Source: JAHEKD01 sp965204695 (GTDB lineage: Bacteria; Pseudomonadota; Gammaproteobacteria; Arenicellales; JAHEKD01). Taken from it: a stretch of DNA of 64,000 bases. The notes under the pieces were generated by a model. It saw only the letters and a program-made list of their open reading frames with translations. It was not told where the DNA came from and searched no databases. The DNA lies in contig OZ242007.1 in NCBI GenBank assembly GCA_965204695.1, forward strand, positions 372,001 through 436,000. Reading direction: 5' to 3'. The position numbers and the translations under genes are program-made. Numbering within the stretch: the stretch's first letter is position 1; every line of letters starts with the position of its first letter. This document shows, piece after piece, positions 1 through 8,197 of the stretch.

Positions 1-3000
1 TTTTTAGATTGAGCGTAGGCGTCCAACACGGCATTTGCAGCACTGTATGCAACTTGTCCCGCACCACCTACTATGGCACTAACAGAAGAAAAGCAAACCA
101 AAAAATCTAATTGCTCTTCGTTCATTACTTTATCCAAGGTCAATATTCCAATGGCCTTGGATTCCAATACACTGTTGCATTTCTCTTTACTGCATTCATG
201 AATTAATCTTCCACCTAATACCCCTGCAATGTGGAATACACCATTTATATGCTCAAAGTTTAATTTTGCTTTATCCACAACAACACGCATTTGATCATAA
301 TCTGATACGTTTGCTTTACAAAAAATAACTTCACCACCGAGATTTATCAGCTCTTCAGTAATCTTTTTCTGTCTTAGCGTAGCCGACTCATCAATAGCCG
401 GCAAATCATCATCAATGATCGATCGGCCAACTAACACCAGCTTCGCATGAAACTTCTTTGCCAGGAATTTCGCGATCTGATATCCAACTCCACCAGTACC
501 GCCCAATATTATGTAAACACCACACTGTTTAAATTGATTAGTTGAGTCTGAACTTTGCTCTTTTGCATCATAGGACTCGATTATTTGTACCCAACGCTGT
601 CCATTACGGTAAGCAACGAGTTGTTCAAGATCCGATGATTCTCCTATTTCCTGACTCAATACGTCGACAAACTTCGAATTAGAATTATGGTCTGATGAAA
701 AACAGTTTAAATCTATATCAATACATTTACACTGGATATTAGGATACTCTTGTGGGATGACATTAATTGGACCTAATATTGTAGATTTAATAGGGTCTAT
801 TTCCTCATCACCAAACACATTAAACATAGTGTTACAAAGAACAATTAATTCGATAGTTTGATTCACAGATAAACTTTGAGAAAGATATTGAGTTAGCCAA
901 ATAAGGCTATAAAAACCTTTATCAAGATTGCGATAAACATTCTCAACTTCCGTCGTAATTTCCCAGGCATGAATTATTTTTGTTGGACGATATCCACGGT
1001 CTGATAGTTCGGTAAATAATTGACGATAGTTATCTTGTTGCTGTGGATCAATTTGGTATGAAAAATCACCTGTACGTTGAAATGTTTCACCCATTTTTAC
1101 TGTCACAACTTTATGACCGTCATCAATTAATTTCTCAGCAAGAGATTCACTAAAATATTCCGAATTCATAAACACCAGATATTCTGCTGGTGCAATTTGC
1201 TGACTCTTTTTTACATGCCATCTGACATCCCGCTTCCATGTAGGCAAAAACAGATTTGCTTCATTAGAATGAGATATTGAATTTGCTACATCAGAATTAT
1301 CAGTGCCTGAACCAGGCTGAATCCAATAACTCTCTTTAGCGAATGGGTAAGTTGGCAGCGGTACGCGATTTAATTTTTTACCTTTATTAAAGTTAGACCA
1401 ATTGACATCGCAACCGCCAGCCCAGACAGTGGACAAACTTGTAAATAAGTAATCCAAGGCAGGCTTTTTATCTTGCGGATGAGGAGTAGAAGCAACCACA
1501 ATCTGATTAGAGGCTCTTAAAGAATGTTGCGAAGTCATCGAAGTCAAAGAAATACCTGGACCAACCTCTACCAAGACCTGAGCAGGATATTCTAGCAATT
1601 CACCTAAACCTTCAGCACAGCGTACGGCAGAACGCAGATGTTGAACCCAATAGTTCACATCCACTGCCTCATCTTGAGTAATCCAGGTTCCGGTTAGATT
1701 GGAAACAAAGGGAATCTTTGGAGATGAAAAAGTTACTTTCTGTAAAATTTTTGCATATGGCTCAAGCATAGGATCCATCATGCTCGAGTGAAAAGCGTGG
1801 GATGTTCGCAACGGTACACAACGCACACCCTGTTCAGTTAGCTGATCATGTAAATTAGTGATGTTCGAGGCTGGGCCTGAAACTACAGTTGCGTTAAAAG
1901 TATTAATTGCAGCAATTGAAATTGAGTCATCCAAAAGTGGTTTTAAGGCTTGCTCGTCGAGTGCTACTGACATCATGTCACCAGCAGGCATCTCTTGCAT
2001 TAAACGACCTCGCTCTGCTACTAAATACAGCGTATCTTCCAAACTCCATACCCCAGACAGACAAGCTGCAACATATTCCCCTATACTATGTCCTAGCATG
2101 ACTGTAGGATAAATACCCCAGGACATCCAAAGCTGAGCCAGAGCGTATTCAACAACAAACAACGCCGGTTGTGCATAGGCAGTTTTATCTAGATCGCTAT
2201 GATCTTTAATCATATTTCCCTGTAAAGGAAATATGATTTCACTTAGATCACAGTCAATATGTGAGCTGAGTATATTCACGCAACGATCAAATTCTGTTTG
2301 AAAAACAGGTTCTTTTTCGTAAATATCCTTTGCCATATTAATATATTGATTTCCCTGCCCAGGAAACATAAAGGCAACGCAGCAACTTTCTTTACCCACA
2401 GCCCCAACAATCGAACTCATGTTGTTGGTCAATTTTTTTGCGCCTTCAATCTGATCTTCACAGACTATTGCACTACGGTGCTGAAAATGTTTCCTGCCGA
2501 TTTGCAATGTATAGGCGATATCTGCAAGATTGACATTTTCGTTCGATAGAAGATACTCAGCCAAATTCTCTGTAACCCGCTCTAACGCCTCTTTAGTTTT
2601 TCCAGAACAAAGTAGTATTTTTGTGTTGGTAGAGCTTTCGGATGGAGTCCGGACCGGAGCTTGTTCAAGTACCACAAAAGAATTAGTGCCACCAATGCCC
2701 ATTGCATTCACACAAGCCCTTTTTGGATGATCAAAGTTCTGGAAAGACTCAGCGCCGGTATTTATAAAAAAAGGACTATTCTCTAAATTTAACTTAGGAT
2801 TAGGTTTAGTGAAGTTTACATTTGGAGGAATAGAATTGTGATAGAGCGAAAGTGCAGTCTTGATCAGGCCTGTCACACCTGCTGCTGCATCAAGATGACC
2901 AACCGTACTTTTGACAGAACCAATCGCACAGTATTTTTTGTCATCAGCATCTGTAGAAAACACTTTTGACAAAGCCGCGATTTCAATGGGATCACCTAAT

Positions 3001-3962
3001 TCGGTTCCCGTGCCATGGGCTTCGACAAAGCCAATCGTTTTAGCATCAACATCCGCATTATCAAGCGCATCCACTACGACTTCAGACAAACCCGCTACAC
3101 TCGGAGCAGTATATCCCGCCTTTCTGGAGCCGTCATTATTGACTGCGCTGCCTTTTATCATTGCATAAATATGGTCATTATCATCTATGGCGTCATCTAG
3201 CCTTTTTAGCAACACCACACCTACACCACTACCAAATACAGTGCCGTTTGCTTCGGAATCAAAGGGTCGACAATATCCATCAGCAGAAAACGGACCTCCC
3301 GGAATATACTTATATCCATTAGTATTAAGAGCCTGAACGGAAGCACCTCCTGCTAAACACATATCACACTCAAGATTTAATAGACTTTGACATGCTTGGT
3401 GAACAGCTACTAGTGATGTCGAGCAGGCAGACTGAACCGTGTAGCTGGGCCCATGCAGATTTAGTTTATATGAGACTCGAGTGGCTAAATAGTCTTTATC
3501 ATTCGTTATCAAGAACTGGGTATGATCCTCAAAATCCATCGCACCTTGGTTGGTAACGATGTTTTTCAACATATAGCTATTCATACCTGAACCAGCATAT
3601 ACACCGATCAACCCATCGTAATCCTCAGCAACATAAGCACCATCTTCTAATACATGCCAGGCACATTGAAGAAAATGCCTGTGTTGAGGATCAATCAAAC
3701 GTGCTTCATTTGGTGGGATTCCGAAAAATGGAGCATCAAACATGTCCATATCATCCAGAACACAAGCGGCTTTAATATAGTTAGGGTTTGCCAAAGTCTC
3801 CCGCGACACACCCCTGTTTTCTAATTCCTCATCGGTAAAATGTTTTATCAATTCCTGACCTGTTGATAAAGCTCTCCAAAATTCCTGTACATTAGGTGCA
3901 CTGGGATAACAGCCGGCAATACCAATTATGGCGATCTCATTCCCCGAGTATTGATCGTCCAT
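1..3962 (-). CDS. Type I polyketide synthase, KS-AT-KR (partial, C-terminus off left edge)
   Basis: The first 1320 codons of a modular PKS that elongates an ACP-bound chain by one C2 unit and reduces the ketone. The ketosynthase (about residues 8-435) has TVQSACSTS with Cys180, HGTGTELGDP and GHLD. The acyltransferase (about 535-850) has the intact GHSIGEY motif with Ser626 and a SHAFHS His motif, so it should load an extender. A ketoreductase follows directly (GGTGGVG near 1150), and its active-site stretch SSVSAIVGGAGQVAYSAAN lies at the window edge with Tyr 13 residues after Ser. No dehydratase lies between AT and KR. ACP and any DH or release domain are outside the window. The ATG at 3962 begins the standard KS N-terminus. 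It is the most distal visible gene of the operon and probably accepts the chain from the PKS at 8198-13873; that order is inferred. Confidence 0.95.
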   Translation of the reverse strand, partial: MDDQYSGNEIAIIGIAGCYPSAPNVQEFWRALSTGQELIKHFTDEELENRGVSRETLANPNYIKAACVLDDMDMFDAPFFGIPPNEARLIDPQHRHFLQCAWHVLEDGAYVAEDYDGLIGVYAGSGMNSYMLKNIVTNQGAMDFEDHTQFLITNDKDYLATRVSYKLNLHGPSYTVQSACSTSLVAVHQACQSLLNLECDMCLAGGASVQALNTNGYKYIPGGPFSADGYCRPFDSEANGTVFGSGVGVVLLKRLDDAIDDNDHIYAMIKGSAVNNDGSRKAGYTAPSVAGLSEVVVDALDNADVDAKTIGFVEAHGTGTELGDPIEIAALSKVFSTDADDKKYCAIGSVKSTVGHLDAAAGVTGLIKTALSLYHNSIPPNVNFTKPNPKLNLENSPFFINTGAESFQNFDHPKRACVNAMGIGGTNSFVVLEQAPVRTPSESSTNTKILLCSGKTKEALERVTENLAEYLLSNENVNLADIAYTLQIGRKHFQHRSAIVCEDQIEGAKKLTNNMSSIVGAVGKESCCVAFMFPGQGNQYINMAKDIYEKEPVFQTEFDRCVNILSSHIDCDLSEIIFPLQGNMIKDHSDLDKTAYAQPALFVVEYALAQLWMSWGIYPTVMLGHSIGEYVAACLSGVWSLEDTLYLVAERGRLMQEMPAGDMMSVALDEQALKPLLDDSISIAAINTFNATVVSGPASNITNLHDQLTEQGVRCVPLRTSHAFHSSMMDPMLEPYAKILQKVTFSSPKIPFVSNLTGTWITQDEAVDVNYWVQHLRSAVRCAEGLGELLEYPAQVLVEVGPGISLTSMTSQHSLRASNQIVVASTPHPQDKKPALDYLFTSLSTVWAGGCDVNWSNFNKGKKLNRVPLPTYPFAKESYWIQPGSGTDNSDVANSISHSNEANLFLPTWKRDVRWHVKKSQQIAPAEYLVFMNSEYFSESLAEKLIDDGHKVVTVKMGETFQRTGDFSYQIDPQQQDNYRQLFTELSDRGYRPTKIIHAWEITTEVENVYRNLDKGFYSLIWLTQYLSQSLSVNQTIELIVLCNTMFNVFGDEEIDPIKSTILGPINVIPQEYPNIQCKCIDIDLNCFSSDHNSNSKFVDVLSQEIGESSDLEQLVAYRNGQRWVQIIESYDAKEQSSDSTNQFKQCGVYIILGGTGGVGYQIAKFLAKKFHAKLVLVGRSIIDDDLPAIDESATLRQKKITEELINLGGEVIFCKANVSDYDQMRVVVDKAKLNFEHINGVFHIAGVLGGRLIHECSKEKCNSVLESKAIGILTLDKVMNEEQLDFLVCFSSVSAIVGGAGQVAYSAANAVLDAYAQSK

Positions 3963-4076
3963 TCTACATTCCTCATCATATGTCAAATATTATTTAGGTC
4001 ATTAATAAGCTAAATACTTGGACAAATTTTTTAGCGTAAATCCGTCCGCAGAATGATTAGCAAGAGCCTAAAACAA

Positions 4077-4364
4077 TTAGTGATTATTTAAATCCTTGGC
4101 TTTATGTATTTCAGTAGGCACTATAAAACCAAGTTCCTTTTCACAGAAAACTTTCCAATCTGGTGTGATGGCATCAAACACTATTTTTTCATCCAAATAT
4201 ATATCTTCAGTAACGACATAATTTTCCTGAATATAGACAACTGAATCTTCTGACTCACTTTCTAAATCATTATTGATTGTCTTGATTGATTGATCGGCCC
4301 ATCCAGAAAACTCACATAGTTGAGACAACATGTAAGCCTTACAATACTTCCCCATTTTTGGCAT
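4077..4364 (-). CDS. Small orphan protein of the biosynthetic operon
   Basis: A 95-residue acidic protein that I do not recognise. It starts MPKMGKYCKAYMLSQL and has no signal peptide or membrane segment. The middle is rich in Glu, Asp and Ser, and the second half carries aromatic and hydrophobic residues (YVVTEDIYLDEKIVFDAITPDWKVF split over two stretches), which suggests a small folded cytoplasmic protein. It lies between the MbtH-like gene and the distal PKS, same strand, with gaps of about 70 and 114 bases, so it is probably co-transcribed. It may be an accessory protein of the synthetases or a self-protection factor, but nothing in the sequence shows which. Reality as a gene is supported by position, length and ordinary codon composition. 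Confidence 0.65.
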   Translation of the reverse strand: MPKMGKYCKAYMLSQLCEFSGWADQSIKTINNDLESESEDSVVYIQENYVVTEDIYLDEKIVFDAITPDWKVFCEKELGFIVPTEIHKAKDLNNH

Positions 4365-4435
4365 GTTAATTCCTTGAATTAGCAGTTATTACTCTATTAT
4401 TGAATACTGATATTTACGGCCTTAGGAAACTGGTT

Positions 4436-4651
4436 TTAGTTTTGCTCAACCATTTTTTTTCTAAGAGATAACGGCCGCATATCTGTCCACACTTTCTCGA
4501 TATGATCCAGGCATTTTTCTTTAGACCCCGAAACCTCTAAAGCATGCCAACCTTTGGGAATATCCATATAATCCGGCCAAATTGAATACTGCTCCTCATC
4601 ATTCATGACCACTGTAAAAACCTCATTTTGATCGTCGTGCTCATCAGACAT
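4436..4651 (-). CDS. MbtH-like protein
   Basis: A 71-residue member of the MbtH family, small proteins that bind NRPS adenylation domains and often are needed for their folding or activity. The family signature is clear: NDEEQYSIWPDYMDIPKGW (residues 17-35), a central SGSKEKCLDHI, and WTDMRP near the C-terminus. The conserved Trp residues and the MRP tail are present. The only adenylation domain of amino acid type in the window is in the NRPS at 13870-17973, so that enzyme is its likely partner; this is an inference from context. It sits between the phosphopantetheinyl transferase and the 95-residue orphan on the same strand. The first Met is used; MSDEHDDQNEVFTVV is a normal acidic leader for the family. 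Confidence 0.95.
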   Translation of the reverse strand: MSDEHDDQNEVFTVVMNDEEQYSIWPDYMDIPKGWHALEVSGSKEKCLDHIEKVWTDMRPLSLRKKMVEQN

Positions 4652-4752
4652 AAATCGTATTTCCCAATAGATTACATTTTTTTAAGACTATCATGATTCT
4701 CTTAAAAAAACTCAAAAAAAGTCTAACGAGAAGTCATTTATTTGACAATTAA

Positions 4753-5451
4753 TTAATATGACCAAACGGCGGTGAAAATATAATCATCAACAAAACAGAA
4801 TTTTGAAGTTAACTTTAAATCAACGATCTTTTTTAAGTGACTATTTTCCAGATTAATTAACGAGGTTTTAGTATCAGGTTTGATTTCGATGGTGACATCT
4901 CGAAAATCAAAGTACTCCTTTACTATGGGAAATAAACATTTATAAACAGATTCTTTAATTGAAAAGACTAATTTATATGGATCTATTTGTAAAACAAATC
5001 TATTCATTGATTGGATATTAATAAAATCTCTTTTGGTGCAAATCAATTCTTTTAAATTATCATCTAAAGGCGATTGGGACGCTAAATCAATGCCCACTAA
5101 AGAAAGCTTATTTTTTTTCACTACAGCAACACAACAGTAGTCACCATCGTGAGTTATTGAACCTGATATGTCAGTTGGCCAGATCGGTTCCCTTTTAGTA
5201 CCCACAGGAATTGCACAGTTTGGATAATCCAATTTGGAAAATGCTCTGCGAACAAGACTTCTTCCAGCAATGAACTCTTTTTTTCTTTTTAGTACCATAT
5301 TTTGAACATAGGGCATTTCTTCTGTAAACAAATCCTCCTGGCACTGATCAATCTTTCCGCAGCAAAATACAATTGGCTCAGGTAATATTTTTTTTAGTTC
5401 ACAATACATAATATAGTAGTTAGTTACCGCTAGTTGAAAAAAAAGTTCCAA
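4753..5451 (-). CDS. Sfp/EntD-type 4'-phosphopantetheinyl transferase
   Basis: A 232-residue enzyme that transfers phosphopantetheine from CoA to a conserved Ser of carrier proteins. EntD-like features are visible: a basic stretch before FIAGRSLVRRAF, then SITHDGDYCCVAV (the S-H-D substrate/CoA segment), GIDLAS with the metal-binding Asp, and FSIKESVYKC in place of the usual WxxKEA. Length is normal for the family. The first ATG gives MELFFQLAVTNYYIMYCEL; the internal Met at 5409 is an equally plausible start. It lies inside the operon and is the natural activator of the three carrier domains visible here (FAAL-ACP Ser637, NRPS Ser1294, PKS Ser1818). Whether it also serves other pathways cannot be told. 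Confidence 0.92.
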   Translation of the reverse strand: MELFFQLAVTNYYIMYCELKKILPEPIVFCCGKIDQCQEDLFTEEMPYVQNMVLKRKKEFIAGRSLVRRAFSKLDYPNCAIPVGTKREPIWPTDISGSITHDGDYCCVAVVKKNKLSLVGIDLASQSPLDDNLKELICTKRDFINIQSMNRFVLQIDPYKLVFSIKESVYKCLFPIVKEYFDFRDVTIEIKPDTKTSLINLENSHLKKIVDLKLTSKFCFVDDYIFTAVWSY

Positions 5452-5497
5452 TAACTTTCACATTCTATGTGACTATCTACTTTTTATTACCGATTAG

Positions 5498-6964
5498 TCA
5501 GGTTGTTAACAGGTATCTCGCTACAACATCGCCGAATGATTTATCCAGAAAAGAATATAATTTACTATGTTCTTGAGTCACGAGTGGCGCCGCGCGGCAT
5601 TCAATAAGTGCTGTTAGATAAGCGTCGTCTTGTTGTTTGTTATTGGATGGAACACATAACTTACTTATATCGCTAAACCGGCGCGTCCAAAGAGCCTTTA
5701 AGCATACGGCACCTAATCGTCTCACTGGTTTAAATAAAATCGAATCTTCTACCTCATATCTTGGACGATTCGCCAATGCATCTTTACTCAATTCACTCCA
5801 GTGTTTACTGGGGCTGATATGGTGCTCTATATGTAATTCATCGGAAAACCTTGCATGGTCACTGGTTCCAAGAATATTTATTGAATTACGAAAAATATTA
5901 TCCGGGTCCTGAATATCAACAAATCCATGCCAACCGAATACGCTGGCAGTAGCATAGGCAGCACCAAACATGCGGAACAATACCACTAGCAGAGCTGCAG
6001 CCCAATTGAAAAAAGCCAGTACAAAAATAAATAAATACCATAAAAACATACCGCCAATTAAGCGCTTAAGAGGTTTGACCTTTCCTCTTTTAGCCAGAAA
6101 TATGACAATTGTGTGTGCAAAAGTGAATTCCAATGCGAATTTGAAAGCTGCCTTACAAAAATCAAAATAACTCGTCCGATCATGATAAATGGTTGTTTGA
6201 TTATCCTCGAGTCCATTATTTTCTTTATGATGAAGGTATAAATGCTGAACATGATAATAGTGAGGTATACGAAAACAAAGCGGGTTCAAAATATAAGTAA
6301 GATAATGATCAAATAGTTTAACAATCATTTGATCACGAGAATTTTTTATATGCCCAGATCTGAAAAATCTGTTGTGGATATTTGTATGATCAAGCACCTC
6401 ATGAGGATCGGCAATCACCATTATAGCAACGGCTAAATATAGGAGACTAAAAATAGATGTTTTCCCAGGAAACACGAATAGTAAAAACGGGGGAATCATA
6501 ATCAATGAGTGATGAATCACAAGCCTGACAAAATAAGCATCAATATCACGATGAAGGCGCTCAGCAAACCAACGTTCTGGCCAACGAATTCTGACCAGGC
6601 GTCTAACTTCATTCACAGTCTGTGGCACTTCCTCTAGAGAAAAACATGCTGTTGCGAAGCAACTCAGCAAAACAAGAAAGACTACAATAGATACTATCGA
6701 TACAAGAGGATTACTAAAATAAAAAAGATCTGCATGCAATACACACATGACAAAGACAGCGGCTGAGCTCAATGTCAGCCACATAATCGAAGATTTTTTA
6801 ATGTTTAAATCAAGATTTGTAGCTCGTAGTAAAAAGTAAGCTGGAGCCATAGCTAAGAAAATTATTCTCTCAACAAGAAAGAACAATGTACAAAAAACCA
6901 CTGCAAACAAAGTATACAAATAGCTAATGAGTCGATGAATAGATGTTTCAGTATTCATTGTCAT
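5498..6964 (-). CDS. Membrane fatty acid desaturase/hydroxylase family protein
   Basis: A 488-residue integral membrane di-iron enzyme of the fatty acid desaturase superfamily, larger than the usual 300-400 residues. Several hydrophobic segments surround three His clusters: HTNIH (193-197), HYYHVQHLYLHH (235-246) and ELHIEHH in the C-terminal third. Such enzymes desaturate, hydroxylate or make acetylenic bonds in acyl chains using O2 and an electron donor. The start codon overlaps the MFS stop (ATGA), so it is translationally coupled to the operon, which suggests that it tailors the lipid starter or the final lipopeptide. The long N-terminal part (residues 1-140) with two or more membrane spans and the C-terminal extension of about 100 residues are unusual. 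Substrate and bond position are not readable. Confidence 0.88.
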   Translation of the reverse strand: MTMNTETSIHRLISYLYTLFAVVFCTLFFLVERIIFLAMAPAYFLLRATNLDLNIKKSSIMWLTLSSAAVFVMCVLHADLFYFSNPLVSIVSIVVFLVLLSCFATACFSLEEVPQTVNEVRRLVRIRWPERWFAERLHRDIDAYFVRLVIHHSLIMIPPFLLFVFPGKTSIFSLLYLAVAIMVIADPHEVLDHTNIHNRFFRSGHIKNSRDQMIVKLFDHYLTYILNPLCFRIPHYYHVQHLYLHHKENNGLEDNQTTIYHDRTSYFDFCKAAFKFALEFTFAHTIVIFLAKRGKVKPLKRLIGGMFLWYLFIFVLAFFNWAAALLVVLFRMFGAAYATASVFGWHGFVDIQDPDNIFRNSINILGTSDHARFSDELHIEHHISPSKHWSELSKDALANRPRYEVEDSILFKPVRRLGAVCLKALWTRRFSDISKLCVPSNNKQQDDAYLTALIECRAAPLVTQEHSKLYSFLDKSFGDVVARYLLTT

Positions 6965-8148
6965 TGTAATGATACCTTCTGCTCAACAATTCGTCTAAAC
7001 GATGTTCCAGAAAATTTCAATATCGTCAACACAATCAAGGTCAAAATAACGAATAAAATTGGCAAGCTATCAGGATTCCAAATATCCATAATGAATCCGC
7101 CTAGAATTGGTGTAATCAAATAAGCAATGTTTACTACTAAGCTTATCGTAGTATTAAATTTGATCAACTGTGTACCCTTGAAACGCTGCCCGACAATAGT
7201 TAGAACCAGGGTTATTAATCCACCAACAAAACTCCCCAGTATGAAAGTTATCGGCCATATCCAGATTGAACCATGGGGTAGCATCCAAAGTAAGATTAAT
7301 GTGACTAACGTTCCGCCAACACATATTAAAAGTAATCTATACCGATTTAACAAATCAGCTAACCATCCAATCAACGGTTGCATCATAAAACTACCAGCTA
7401 TTAGAGCAGCAAATATATATACCGATTGATTTAAAGTATAACCTCTATACATGGCAAACAACGGCAATAATGAAAGAGCAATAGTATTCAATGCCGAATA
7501 TAGAAATACCACAATACACAATTGCGGCTCGCGAGCAATACCTCTGAAAACATCGAAGGCTGGCCAATCGCCAATCACTAGTAGAATATTTTTTAGATAT
7601 AGTACTGGAACAAGAGCAAATGCAAACGTTAAAGCACCGACGAGGAATGGATAATAAGTAGAAATATTAAAGATCGAGATTGAACACACACCAAGGGCAA
7701 TACTGACTGTCGAAATTGCCATATAAATACCTATCACCCGGCCACGTTTTTCTGGATCAACCATTTGATTTATCCACGTATCACTGACAATGAAAAGCAA
7801 ACCAAAACCCATGCCTTGGAAAAATCTCAGAAATAACCACAATCCATAGTTTTCAGTTAAAGGTAATAATGCAATGCTGATTGCCCCCAACAAAACACTC
7901 AAGTAAATTGTTCGAAAACCACCTAAATAACGAAAAATTGTGGAAAGCCAAGGCGCTAAAATAATTGCACCTACAGCAGGCATTGCGGCTATGATACCTA
8001 TTAATGCATAATTAAAATCTTTCGCTTTTAAAAATAAAGTCACCAGAGGCGACATCAAACCTACTGAAAAACTAACGATTGCCATACTGGCAATCGCAGC
8101 AATAATGCCATACCTATTTGATTGATCAGTAGCTGAAGTTTCTGGCAT
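6961..8148 (-). CDS. MFS transporter, probable product exporter
   Basis: A 395-residue major facilitator superfamily protein with about twelve hydrophobic segments. The N-terminal half contains a loop-2 type stretch after TM2 and the TM5 region LFIVSDTWINQMVDPEKRGRVIG, typical of the YcaD/drug exporter branch. The protein starts METxxATDQSNRYG-like (MPETSATDQSNRYG), a short polar leader before TM1. It lies between the proximal PKS (50-base gap) and the desaturase (4-base overlap), so it is part of the biosynthetic operon. Export of the lipopeptide-polyketide or self-resistance is the likely role; that is context-based inference. An uptake function cannot be excluded from sequence. Confidence 0.88.
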   Translation of the reverse strand: MPETSATDQSNRYGIIAAIASMAIVSFSVGLMSPLVTLFLKAKDFNYALIGIIAAMPAVGAIILAPWLSTIFRYLGGFRTIYLSVLLGAISIALLPLTENYGLWLFLRFFQGMGFGLLFIVSDTWINQMVDPEKRGRVIGIYMAISTVSIALGVCSISIFNISTYYPFLVGALTFAFALVPVLYLKNILLVIGDWPAFDVFRGIAREPQLCIVVFLYSALNTIALSLLPLFAMYRGYTLNQSVYIFAALIAGSFMMQPLIGWLADLLNRYRLLLICVGGTLVTLILLWMLPHGSIWIWPITFILGSFVGGLITLVLTIVGQRFKGTQLIKFNTTISLVVNIAYLITPILGGFIMDIWNPDSLPILFVILTLIVLTILKFSGTSFRRIVEQKVSLQ

Positions 8149-8197
8149 ATAACTTTATTAAGAAACTCATTTATCAATTTGTAACATCATAGCTGCT

